64,000 bases of DNA from an uncultured Clostridia bacterium (GTDB lineage Bacteria > Bacillota > Clostridia > Oscillospirales > CAG-272): NCBI GenBank assembly GCA_947631765.1, contig CANRMP010000003.1, positions 62,001 to 126,000 of the forward strand. The letters are read 5' to 3'. This document shows positions 43,536 to 51,000 of the stretch, piece by piece. Below the pieces are notes generated by a model that did not search any database, was not told the origin of the DNA, and saw only the letters and a list, made by a program, of their open reading frames with translations. A program made the translations under genes and the position numbers. Each line of letters starts with the position of its first letter. Position 1 is the stretch's first letter.

Positions 43536-43563
43536 CAGGGAGCTTTTTGAAAAAAGCTCCCTG
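43536..43563 (+). terminator. Hairpin after mtnN (repeat type, copy A)
   Basis: CAGGGAGCTTTT / AAAAAGCTCCCTG with a tight loop. The first of two adjacent stems of the same build, probably terminating the HAD-luxS-mtnN operon. Confidence 0.65.
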
Positions 43564-43574
43564 AATACTTTTTT

Positions 43575-43620
43575 AAGGAACTTTTTGAAAAAAGTTCCTT
43601 AAAAACCTTCAAAAACTTTT
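43575..43620. repeat. Dispersed AAGGAAC hairpin repeat, copy B
   Basis: AAGGAACTTTTT/AAAAAGTTCCTT forms a stem, followed by AAAAACCTTCAAAAACTTTT. The same unit recurs at 52557-52600. It probably acts as terminator for the converging genes on both sides. Confidence 0.65.
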
Positions 43621-43646
43621 CTTGAAAAGAAAAATTGAATTGCTTT

Positions 43647-44603
43647 TTATGCCGAAAAATGACTTTCGATAATTTTTGAGGTGCCGAGCGGCGAATAGCG
43701 CCAATAATCCATATGCGCTCTGTCGGGAGAGATATAATATTCAAGCCTCGGATGGCTTTGGTCTGACTTGCAGGCGTCGATTATTACAAGTTTTATTTTC
43801 ATCCTCTCGGGTATGATATTTTTTATGTATACCGCAACGCTCTGACCGACTTGTATTCCTTCGCGGTATTCCGCAAGCCCCGCAAGATTCGGGGAAAGCT
43901 CGATAAATATACCGTACTGCTCCACCGAACGCACAATGCCCATAACCGTCTGACCGGTTTTGAAGGACACTGCGTTTTCCTCCCACGTGCCGAGTAACTC
44001 CTTGTGAGTAACATATATTCTCATCTGCTCTCGGTCAATGCTCTTGACAACCGTCTTTATCTGCATTCCGACGTAAAATCTGTCCCTCGGATGGGAAATT
44101 CTCGACACCGATATACAGTCTATCGAAAGCAGGGAGGGTATGCCGCATCCGATGTCCACAAAGGCTCCGAAATGTTCAAGATGTGTAATGCGCGCGGGGA
44201 TTATGTCGCCGCTGACAAGCGTTGAGAGGTAATTGTTCATGCACTCTATCTGAGCCTGCCTTCTTGAAAGATATGCGACAGTGCCGCCCGCGCCGTCGCT
44301 CTCAAGCCTTATTACCTTAAAGCAAATCGGCTTCCCCACTCTTGATATAATTGCAATATCCTTTACCGGCTCGCCCGAGGGGGAATATATGACCTCGTTT
44401 TTGTACATGAGTCCCTTAATGTCGCCTCCGAGGTCGACGGTAAGAGTAAGCTCGCTGTCGCACAGAATCGCTGTCGATTCAAGAATTTTTCCCAAAGCCA
44501 TAGCTCGCTCAAGCCCCTGCTCTGACGATATGTACTCGCTGTTTTCATGACATCCGATAAGAAGTCCTTCCGGCAAATATTTATTCTCTTTTTCTTTTAT
44601 CAT
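43647..44603 (-). CDS. Protein with tandem S1 RNA-binding domains
   Basis: 318 residues. After a ~105-residue N-terminal region, there are S1-type beta-barrel repeats: LVSGDIIPARITHLEHFGAF (VDIGCGIPSLL follows), YVGMQIKTVVKSIDREQMRI, and FKTGQTVMGIVRSVEQYGIF (IELSPNLAGLAEY follows). The N-terminal part may hold another degenerate copy (LTLTVDLGGDIKGLM). It is likely to be cytoplasmic and RNA- or ribosome-associated; the specific role is unknown. AAGGAG precedes the ATG at 44603. Probably monocistronic. Confidence 0.82.
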   Translation of the reverse strand: MIKEKENKYLPEGLLIGCHENSEYISSEQGLERAMALGKILESTAILCDSELTLTVDLGGDIKGLMYKNEVIYSPSGEPVKDIAIISRVGKPICFKVIRLESDGAGGTVAYLSRRQAQIECMNNYLSTLVSGDIIPARITHLEHFGAFVDIGCGIPSLLSIDCISVSRISHPRDRFYVGMQIKTVVKSIDREQMRIYVTHKELLGTWEENAVSFKTGQTVMGIVRSVEQYGIFIELSPNLAGLAEYREGIQVGQSVAVYIKNIIPERMKIKLVIIDACKSDQSHPRLEYYISPDRAHMDYWRYSPLGTSKIIESHFSA

Positions 44604-45005
44604 GACAATCTCCTTTGTATATTTTAAAATTGCTTCTCGCCGACGCGAAAAGCCACCTGACTTTTTCACCTTTTCTTTTGCTTCCGATATTCATTGTATT
44701 ATAACCGGTTTTAAAATATTACCTTGTTTGTACTCGTATGCTTATTTACTTTACTACATTATGCCAAACTGCGCACGCATTAATTGTCGAGTCATGGTAA
44801 GCGCAAAAAAATAATTGTAAATAATTTTGAATTGCAAAGTCAGAAAATCGAAGAAAACAAGAGATTTAACGAGTTTAGACGAGCAAATTGCATATTTTTT
44901 TAAATTGGGATCATTTTTTGATAAAAACCCCTTGACAAGCTTTATTCAAAGTGTTATAATTGCACCTGTTAATCAGAAGATTTTATATTATCAAGGAGGA
45001 AGAAA
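44604..45005. other. Divergent spacer between the S1 protein gene and rplM
   Basis: 402 nt. It is AT-rich, and apart from the rplM promoter at 44932-44960 I see no gene, repeat or folded RNA. Confidence 0.6.
44932..44960 (+). promoter_or_regulatory. Promoter of rplM-rpsI
   Basis: TTGACA (44932-44937), 17 nt, TATAAT (44955-44960), 46 nt before the rplM ATG. Confidence 0.88.
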
Positions 45006-45434
45006 ATGTCAACATTCATGGCTAAGGCTGAGACAATCGAGCGTAAATGGTACGTCATCGACGCCGCCGGGAAGTCACTGGGTAAAACCGCTGTTGAGGC
45101 TGCAAGAATTCTTAACGGCAAGCATCGCCCCGAGTACACTCCTCATGCGGACTGCGGTGAATACGTTATTATTATCAACGCTTCAAAGGCAGTTCTCACC
45201 GGCAAAAAGCTCACACAGAAATATTACTACCGTCATTCGGGATACATCGGCGGACTTAAAAAGGTTCAGTACGGCACGCTCATGGCTACAAAGCCCGAGC
45301 TTGCAATGGAGCTTGCCGTTAAGGGTATGCTCCCCCACAACTCCATTGGCGCAAAGAGCGCCACAAGGCTTCACGTTTACGCAGGCGCGGAGCATCCTCA
45401 CGCGGCGCAGAAGCCCGTGACAGTTGAAGGTTAA
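45006..45434 (+). CDS. rplM: 50S ribosomal protein L13
   Basis: 142 residues. [40 protein letters not shown] and [20 protein letters not shown] are family-typical. AAGGAGG lies about 7 nt before the ATG. Co-transcribed with rpsI, 14 nt downstream. Confidence 0.98.
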   Translation: MSTFMAKAETIERKWYVIDAAGKSLGKTAVEAARILNGKHRPEYTPHADCGEYVIIINASKAVLTGKKLTQKYYYRHSGYIGGLKKVQYGTLMATKPELAMELAVKGMLPHNSIGAKSATRLHVYAGAEHPHAAQKPVTVEG

Positions 45435-45448
45435 AGGAGGAATAATCG

Positions 45449-45850
45449 ATGTATACAAGCGCTAAACCCTATTTTTACGGCACAGGCAGAAGAAAAAGCT
45501 CTGTTGCAAGAGTCCGTCTCTTCCCCGGTACGGGAAGCATAACAATCAACGGACGTGACATAGACGATTATTTCGGACTTGAAACTCTAAAGCTTATTGT
45601 CAATCAGCCCTTCGGCGTCACCGATACCACCGGTAAATTCGACATCGTTTGCCTTGTAAACGGCGGCGGTATTTCCGGTCAGGCGGGCGCTATCCGTCAC
45701 GGCGTTGCAAAGGCTCTGCTTGCCAGCAACCCCGAATTTCGCCCTGCTCTCAAAAAAGCCGGATTTCTCACTCGTGACCCTCGTATGAAGGAAAGAAAGA
45801 AATACGGTCTCAAAGCCGCACGTCGCGCTCCTCAGTTCTCAAAGCGTTAA
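45449..45850 (+). CDS. rpsI: 30S ribosomal protein S9
   Basis: 133 residues. [20 protein letters not shown] at the start, [19 protein letters not shown] in the middle and the conserved [17 protein letters not shown] tail that reaches the P-site tRNA. AAAGGAGG lies before the ATG. Confidence 0.98.
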   Translation: MYTSAKPYFYGTGRRKSSVARVRLFPGTGSITINGRDIDDYFGLETLKLIVNQPFGVTDTTGKFDIVCLVNGGGISGQAGAIRHGVAKALLASNPEFRPALKKAGFLTRDPRMKERKKYGLKAARRAPQFSKR

Positions 45851-45879
45851 GGTGGCAAAAATTCCATCAAATTTTTTCA

Positions 45880-45907
45880 ACTCCCGAAAGCAAGCGTTTT
45901 CGGGGGT
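45880..45907 (+). terminator. Terminator after rpsI
   Basis: ACTCCCGAAA pairs with TTTCGGGGGT, followed by TTTCTTTT. Confidence 0.8.
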
Positions 45908-46030
45908 TTTCTTTTGCCCTTGCTTATTTAATATTCGAATGATATTTAAAATAGGTTTTTTAGTATTTAAGAAGAAGCTATTAACATATTAATTTTTTTG
46001 TGTTGAATTAGAAAAAAGCGAGGCGATAAA

Positions 46031-46402
46031 ATGATTTTTCGAAAAGAGTATTTGGATAATTTAACGGCGCTCAAAGACAAGCAGGGAATTAAGGTCATTA
46101 CCGGCGTTCGCAGGTGCGGAAAATCCACCTTGCTTGAGCTTTTAAGAAGAAACGGCAGAGTAAATATCGGCAAGCTAACGGAAAAGGAAGTCGATTTTGT
46201 GGCGGTCAACATGAATGAAATTGAAAACTATCAGGTCTTTGCAATCGTGCTTGACGAAAATACCTGGGAGCGGGAATTAGCGCCTCTTCAAGATATAAGA
46301 GACAATTATCCGAAAACCTTGTTAACGCTTGACGATATAGGAAACAGGGCAAATTATCAGGGAATAAAGCGAAAAAATATAATCGACTGGCTTTTGGAAT
46401 AA
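46031..46402 (+). pseudogene. Internally deleted DUF4143-type ATPase remnant
   Basis: An open frame of 123 codons that joins the two ends of a ~400-residue AAA ATPase. Residues 1-38 are the N-terminus with the P-loop (KVITGVRRCGKSTLLELL). Residues ~40-123 are the C-terminal nuclease-like DUF4143 end (KLTEKEVDFVAVN, LAPLQDIRDNYPKTLLTLDD, IKRKNIIDWLLE). About 270 residues between them, including Walker B and the arginine finger, are missing, and the frame is kept. It is therefore unlikely to be an active ATPase. Whether the short product is made is unknown. Confidence 0.75.
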
Positions 46403-46572
46403 TATTTTTGCCCCAAAACCAAGCTTTGCGGCAAAAGAAAGGTTGGCAGAGGCCGAATAAAAAATTAATATTGCATTATATTTTTAATATTTTTTTCAAA
46501 TAATATATTAAACCCGCCAAAAATAAACGGTCGCGGGTTTTATTATTTATGACAAACGGAGATAAAAGCAAT

Positions 46573-46998
46573 ATGAACGACTGTATGATGCTCAACTATA
46601 TCAGACAGAATCTTGATATGGGTATTGACGGAATAAACAAGGTAATTCCCTACGCCAAAAACCCGTCCTTCAGAAACGCTCTTGAAAGTCAGCTTTCCGA
46701 GTACAGAAGCCTTTACGCCGAGGCGGACAATCTGCTTTGTCAAAACGGAGGAGAGGAGAAAAACATCTCTCCCTTGACAAAGATGAGCACCGAAATCATG
46801 TCAAGCATGAAATGCATGTCATACAATGAAGACAGCAAAATTGCCGAGGATATGATAAGAGGCACAACGACAAGTATTACCAAGCTTTCAAGACATCTTG
46901 GAGAATATCACGACGCAAATCCCGAAATAGTCGAGCTTTCAAAAAAGGTAATCCGCGTTGAAGAAAAAAACGTGGAAGAAATGAAAGAATTTTTATAA
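46573..46998 (+). CDS. Small all-helical protein (four-helix-bundle type), unknown function
   Basis: 141 residues, nearly all predicted helical: YIRQNLDMGIDGINKVIPYA, FRNALESQLSEYRSLYAEAD, then AEDMIRGTTTSITKLSRHLG and a Glu-rich last helix (VIRVEEKNVEEMKEF). The layout recalls ferritin-like/DUF2383-type four-helix bundles, but no di-iron ligand set is clear. The start ATG at 46573 has CGGAGAT at 10 nt; an ATG at 46549 is weaker. It is monocistronic, with a strong terminator downstream. Confidence 0.72.
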   Translation: MNDCMMLNYIRQNLDMGIDGINKVIPYAKNPSFRNALESQLSEYRSLYAEADNLLCQNGGEEKNISPLTKMSTEIMSSMKCMSYNEDSKIAEDMIRGTTTSITKLSRHLGEYHDANPEIVELSKKVIRVEEKNVEEMKEFL

Positions 46999-47010
46999 TG
47001 AAATAACGCC

Positions 47011-47044
47011 GAGGCTGTCGCGGGTTTTGTACCGCGACAGCCTC
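47011..47044. terminator. Bidirectional terminator after the helical protein gene
   Basis: A perfect 13-bp stem, GAGGCTGTCGCGG / CCGCGACAGCCTC, with an 8-nt loop, between convergent genes. Confidence 0.8.
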
Positions 47045-47095
47045 ATACCTTTATTATATCATTATATTTTACGGATTTTTGACGAAAAGGCGCAC

Positions 47096-48979
47096 TTATC
47101 TCGGTCGACCGCCGCCCGGTCTGTCTCCGGGTCCGCCGCCGTGATTCATGCCGGGACCCGGTGTGACGGGCGCCTCGGAGGCGACAACCGTCGTTACCAA
47201 GGTGCCGCCGCTGTAATTTCCGCCGACATACACGTTATTTACAAGCTCTCCTGTGGAGGAGCCGCCGCTGTATACCGAATATTTGCCGTCCTTTTCAAGC
47301 TCGGGAGCGCTGAAAACGATGGTCTGAATGGTTTTGGGAGTGCTGAAGGCAAGAATTATATTGTTCTTTTCGTCGGCAATTGCCACAGTTGTATTTGCCG
47401 AAATATTGCCCGTTGAGGCAAATATCACCTGCCTGTTATCCCCTGTTGCGCAGTCCGCCATACCCTGGCTTCCGACAGCCAAAAGAAGACCGCCGCTAAT
47501 TGTCATACTACAGCTTCCGTCGCCGTAATCAATGGCGCCGTTTCCCGAGCTTGTGGGACCGAAAACCACCATTGTTCCGCCGGTCATGACAATGTTTCCG
47601 TTTGAGTCAATTCCGTCTCCGTCGGCGTAAACGTAGGAAACACCTCCGTTTATCGAGAGCAAATAATCGCCTGTATTTGCGCCCATGCCGCCCCACATGC
47701 CGCCGCCACCGGAGGAGCCTCCCGCGGCGTTCATGCCGTCGTCGGATGAGTGAATTATTGTATTTGCTCCGTTAACATTTATTTTTTTAGCTTCGTAGCC
47801 CTCATATGAGCGGGATATTTCAATATATCCGTCGTTAACATTCAGCGTCTCGTTTGCGTGTATTCCGTCGTCTCCCGCCTTAATAAAGAGGCTTGTGCCC
47901 TCGATATTTATTTCATCGTCGCAATGCAGCGCGTCTCCCGAGCAGTCAAGAGATATACTGCCCGACCTTATATTTATCTGCCGTACGGCTTTTATGCCGT
48001 GGTCGCTGCTGCTTTGAGTGTTACCGCCGCCCCAAGGGGAACCGCCCCACATGCCGCCGCCCTGTGTTGTGCCCGACGATTCGGGCGCTCCGCCGCCGGA
48101 TATAACCGCGATACTGCCGCCTGATATTTCGACAAGGTTTTCAGCCTGAATGCCGTCGTTTTTCGACTCGATATACAGCTCACCGCCGGATACCGAAATA
48201 ATTCCTTTGTCCGTGTCCTCGGTGTTGCTGCTTCGCAGTCCGTCGGCTCCGGCGTTTATGACTGTTTTCCCGCCGGATATCTGTACCGAGTCCTTCCCTC
48301 TTATCCCGTCGTCCGCCGAGGTGACGTATATCTCACCGCCGTCTATTACAAGATCATCCTTGCCGTATATACCTTTATTGTAATTGCCGTACACGTACAA
48401 CGCGCCGCCGCCCGAAAATTCAAGGTCAGCCTTTGAATAAATAGCCGCGCTCGGGTTGTCGTCATAGAGATTTTCATATGAATCGCCGTCACCGACAAGG
48501 TTTACCGATCCGTCGTAAAGCTTAATTACAACCTTTTTCGGGGCGCTCAATATATAAATCGGAGCATTATATGAGCATTTGATATCAACTCCGTTGAAAA
48601 CAAGCTCAACCTTTTGGTCGTCCTCGACGTCAACGATCAGCTGTCCGTTTTCAAGCTTTCCCTGCAAAAGATAACTGCCCGCCTTAGTTATCGTCACCGT
48701 CGCGCCGTCTGTTGTAATTCCGCTTCCGCTCGCGCTGATACTGTCATTATTAAAGGTTATCAAGTTTTCAACGCCTTTCTCATCAACCTCGCCCGAAACT
48801 GCGTTATCCGGATAGCTAACCTTCGGAATCGAAGGACTTGTGCCGGGGGAGGCGGTATTTTGATCTCCCGCAAAGAAGCTGTTTTCGATTTTGGCGTTTT
48901 CAATGGTTTTCGTATTTTTGCACGAAAGCAGGCTTAGTGCAAGAGAAAGAATGAGTAATGAAGAAAATATTTTTTTCAT
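47096..48979 (-). CDS. Carbohydrate-binding beta-helix lipoprotein (Cthe_2159-like)
   Basis: 627 residues. Signal peptide with lipobox (LALSLLSC), so it is anchored outside the membrane. From about residue 150 on there is a regular repeat of ~24 residues with a GG(x)2-4 turn and a D-G-I/L/M signature: DDGIRG, ADGLRSS, NDGIQAEN, DHGIKAV, GDALHCD, DDGIHAN, YEGYEAK, DDGMNAAGG, GDGIDSNG. This is the pattern of a right-handed parallel beta-helix with calcium sites, as in the DUF4353 family, whose member Cthe_2159 binds cellulose and pectin. A Gly/Pro-rich tail (GPGMNHGGGPGDRPGGGRPR) ends the protein. Role: probably binding of plant polysaccharide at the cell surface. Confidence 0.85.
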   Translation of the reverse strand: MKKIFSSLLILSLALSLLSCKNTKTIENAKIENSFFAGDQNTASPGTSPSIPKVSYPDNAVSGEVDEKGVENLITFNNDSISASGSGITTDGATVTITKAGSYLLQGKLENGQLIVDVEDDQKVELVFNGVDIKCSYNAPIYILSAPKKVVIKLYDGSVNLVGDGDSYENLYDDNPSAAIYSKADLEFSGGGALYVYGNYNKGIYGKDDLVIDGGEIYVTSADDGIRGKDSVQISGGKTVINAGADGLRSSNTEDTDKGIISVSGGELYIESKNDGIQAENLVEISGGSIAVISGGGAPESSGTTQGGGMWGGSPWGGGNTQSSSDHGIKAVRQINIRSGSISLDCSGDALHCDDEINIEGTSLFIKAGDDGIHANETLNVNDGYIEISRSYEGYEAKKINVNGANTIIHSSDDGMNAAGGSSGGGGMWGGMGANTGDYLLSINGGVSYVYADGDGIDSNGNIVMTGGTMVVFGPTSSGNGAIDYGDGSCSMTISGGLLLAVGSQGMADCATGDNRQVIFASTGNISANTTVAIADEKNNIILAFSTPKTIQTIVFSAPELEKDGKYSVYSGGSSTGELVNNVYVGGNYSGGTLVTTVVASEAPVTPGPGMNHGGGPGDRPGGGRPR

Positions 48980-49283
48980 AAGCTGCGCCCTTTCATTCGT
49001 TTTTTATCTGAAAAGCAAAGCGATTTTTGTCCGAATGCGGTATTATTATACAGGCGCAAAATGAAAATAGCGCAAAGCTAATGTGTTTTTTGTGTGAAAG
49101 CTTGGAAATTTATTTTTTTGCCATAATTTTGTTGTTTGTATGTATTGCACATTTACCAAGAGCGAAAATTATTTATATTGTATTGCACAAATAAAATATT
49201 GTTTAAATTTTATAGGTTGACAAAACAGTCAAAAAGGTTTATAATATTATGCAATAAATCTTTATAGGGGGTTACTTTTTACT
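48980..49283. other. Divergent spacer, lipoprotein genes
   Basis: 304 nt, AT-rich. It contains a TATAAT (49040-49035, minus) for the beta-helix gene without a convincing -35 box, and the consensus promoter of the first solute-binding gene at 49217-49245. Confidence 0.6.
49217..49245 (+). promoter_or_regulatory. Promoter of solute-binding lipoprotein 1
   Basis: TTGACA (49217-49222), 17 nt, TATAAT (49240-49245). Confidence 0.88.
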
Positions 49284-50750
49284 ATGCGCAAATTTATCAC
49301 TATTTTACTATGTCTTTCTATGCTCTTTTTGTCTGTTGCGGCTACCGGCTGTGCAAATTCCGGTGACAGAAACAATGAAAAGATCGACACAACTCTTGAC
49401 CATTTGAAGGGTCTTGACTTTGAAGAAGCAGAGGTTAACATCGTCTACGTCGAGGGCGGAAACGGCGAATTTACAAAAAGATCGCTCGGACTCGACCCGG
49501 ACGACGACACGGGCGACAGCGTTGACCAGGCGGTTCTTAAGAGAAACTCAGAGGTTGAGTCAATGCTCCAGGTCACTCTTGTACCTCAAAGCGGAGCCGA
49601 ACATTTCGACGGCCTTACCGCGGCAATAAGCAGCTCGCTTGCTTCAAGCAGCGGTGAGTATGACATTATCGCCGGTTATCAATATTTTGATATCGGAATT
49701 GCTTCCAAGGGTTGGCTGCTTAACCTCAACAATCTTGCAAATTATGACGCCGATTATCTCCGTCTTGACGAGGATTACTGGTCACAAAGCTATAACGAAG
49801 GTCTTTCATATAACGAAAATACATATTGGGTCACAGGCGACATTGCGCTCAGATTCCTTGGCGGAATGTACTGCACCTTTGTCAACGGTGATCTTTACGA
49901 AGCTATCCTACAGAAGACCTACGGTCATATCTATGACCTTGTGCGCGAGGGCAAATGGACTCTGGATATGCTCCTTGAAATGATGGAGTTGGTATATAAG
50001 GATTCGGACGGCGACACCGAAACCAGCGAAAACGACCGACTCGGATTTGTCCTTGAAACCTCTATGGACCCGATTGACGGTATGGCATTCGGCTCTCAGA
50101 TACAGTGGACGCAAAGAACCGAAGACGGTATTAATTTGGTTTTAAGAAACAACAGAACGATTTCATTCGGCGAAAAAATGTCCAAAATCCTTGCGTCTCG
50201 CTCATTCTACGCTCCGGCAGGCGATGATTCGCACAATCAGATGGCGCTGTTCAGCAGCGGAAACGTTATGTTCACCGTTGCCAGCGTTTTCCAAGCCGAA
50301 GTACATCTTATGGAAATGGATAACTACTATGTTATTCCCGTTCCGAAGCTTGACGAAAATCAGGCCGGCTACGCTTCCGGTATTCACGACGGGTGCACGA
50401 TATTCGGAATACCCTACGACGCAGAAGACGTGGCAAAGTCCGCCGCAACTCTTGAGGCGCTTGCCGCACTCAGCAAGAAATACGTAACCCCCGAGTACTA
50501 TGACAGTGCTCTTAAATACAGATACACCCGTGACAACGAGGCTGCCGAAATGATCGATATCATGCGTGATGCGGCTTACACCGATTTTGCCGCAGCATGG
50601 TCAAAGGATATTAATGATATTGCTCACTTCTTCAGAGATCACAGCTCAAGGCTTGGCCGTGTAAGCTCAATTCTCCAGGCTAATTACAGCAAATGGAATT
50701 CATCGCTTGAAACGCTCCTTGTAGCTCTCGAAACCTACGGAATCGAATAA
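49284..50750 (+). CDS. Extracellular solute-binding lipoprotein 1 (family 1-like)
   Basis: 488 residues. Signal peptide with lipobox (LFLSVAATGC), so it is membrane-anchored outside. The body resembles sugar-binding proteins of ABC importers: SGEYDIIAGYQYFDIGIA, YWVTGDIALRFLGGMYCTFV, KWTLDMLLEMM, and the late YYVIPVPKLDENQAGYASGI plus FGIPYDAED. No permease or ATPase gene is in the window. It is a clear paralogue of the next gene, with the same order of motifs throughout. GGGGG lies about 10 nt before the ATG. Substrate unknown. Confidence 0.85.
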   Translation: MRKFITILLCLSMLFLSVAATGCANSGDRNNEKIDTTLDHLKGLDFEEAEVNIVYVEGGNGEFTKRSLGLDPDDDTGDSVDQAVLKRNSEVESMLQVTLVPQSGAEHFDGLTAAISSSLASSSGEYDIIAGYQYFDIGIASKGWLLNLNNLANYDADYLRLDEDYWSQSYNEGLSYNENTYWVTGDIALRFLGGMYCTFVNGDLYEAILQKTYGHIYDLVREGKWTLDMLLEMMELVYKDSDGDTETSENDRLGFVLETSMDPIDGMAFGSQIQWTQRTEDGINLVLRNNRTISFGEKMSKILASRSFYAPAGDDSHNQMALFSSGNVMFTVASVFQAEVHLMEMDNYYVIPVPKLDENQAGYASGIHDGCTIFGIPYDAEDVAKSAATLEALAALSKKYVTPEYYDSALKYRYTRDNEAAEMIDIMRDAAYTDFAAAWSKDINDIAHFFRDHSSRLGRVSSILQANYSKWNSSLETLLVALETYGIE

Positions 50751-50766
50751 CCGATTAAACAGCTTT

Positions 50767-50811
50767 CGCAAAGGGTGATGCCCTCAAGGGTATCCCCCCT
50801 TTGCGCTTTTT
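50767..50811 (+). terminator. Terminator after solute-binding lipoprotein 1
   Basis: CGCAAAGGG / CCCTTTGCG enclosing an inner CCCTCAAGGG stem, then CTTTTTAT. Confidence 0.75.
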
Positions 50812-50844
50812 ATATTCAAAGCCCGAGCTCTGCCGCGCCTTTAC

Positions 50845-50887
50845 CTATAAAGTGTCGCAAAGCGGCGTTTGGTTGGGCGGTTTGAAA
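50845..50887 (+). repeat. Copy B of a dispersed 43-nt repeat
   Basis: Matches the reverse complement of 3861-3903 at 36 of 43 positions, ungapped. It lies about 50 nt before the promoter of the second solute-binding gene. Confidence 0.5.
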
Positions 50888-50935
50888 TAATAATTTCGCG
50901 TACTGACTTTTTTTCCGTTAAATATAAAAAATCGA

Positions 50936-50964
50936 TTGACAAACGCTAAAATACATGATATAAT
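50936..50964 (+). promoter_or_regulatory. Promoter of solute-binding lipoprotein 2
   Basis: TTGACA (50936-50941), 17 nt, TATAAT (50959-50964), the same build as for its paralogue. Confidence 0.88.
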
Positions 50965-51000
50965 ATTCGTAACAGATATGTTTTAGGAGGAAAACATCAC

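Noticed and set aside
43538..43620. Repeated hairpins considered as a CRISPR array
   Set aside because: Only two adjacent units of unequal sequence, each self-complementary, with no regular spacers or cas genes.
44827..45420. Plus-strand 197-codon frame overlapping rplM
   Set aside because: Shadow of rplM in another frame; its upstream half covers the rplM promoter.
46511..46540. AACCCGC/GCGGGTT stem as a terminator of the ATPase remnant
   Set aside because: A weak 7-8 bp stem with a long loop just before the next ribosome binding site; not convincing enough to list.
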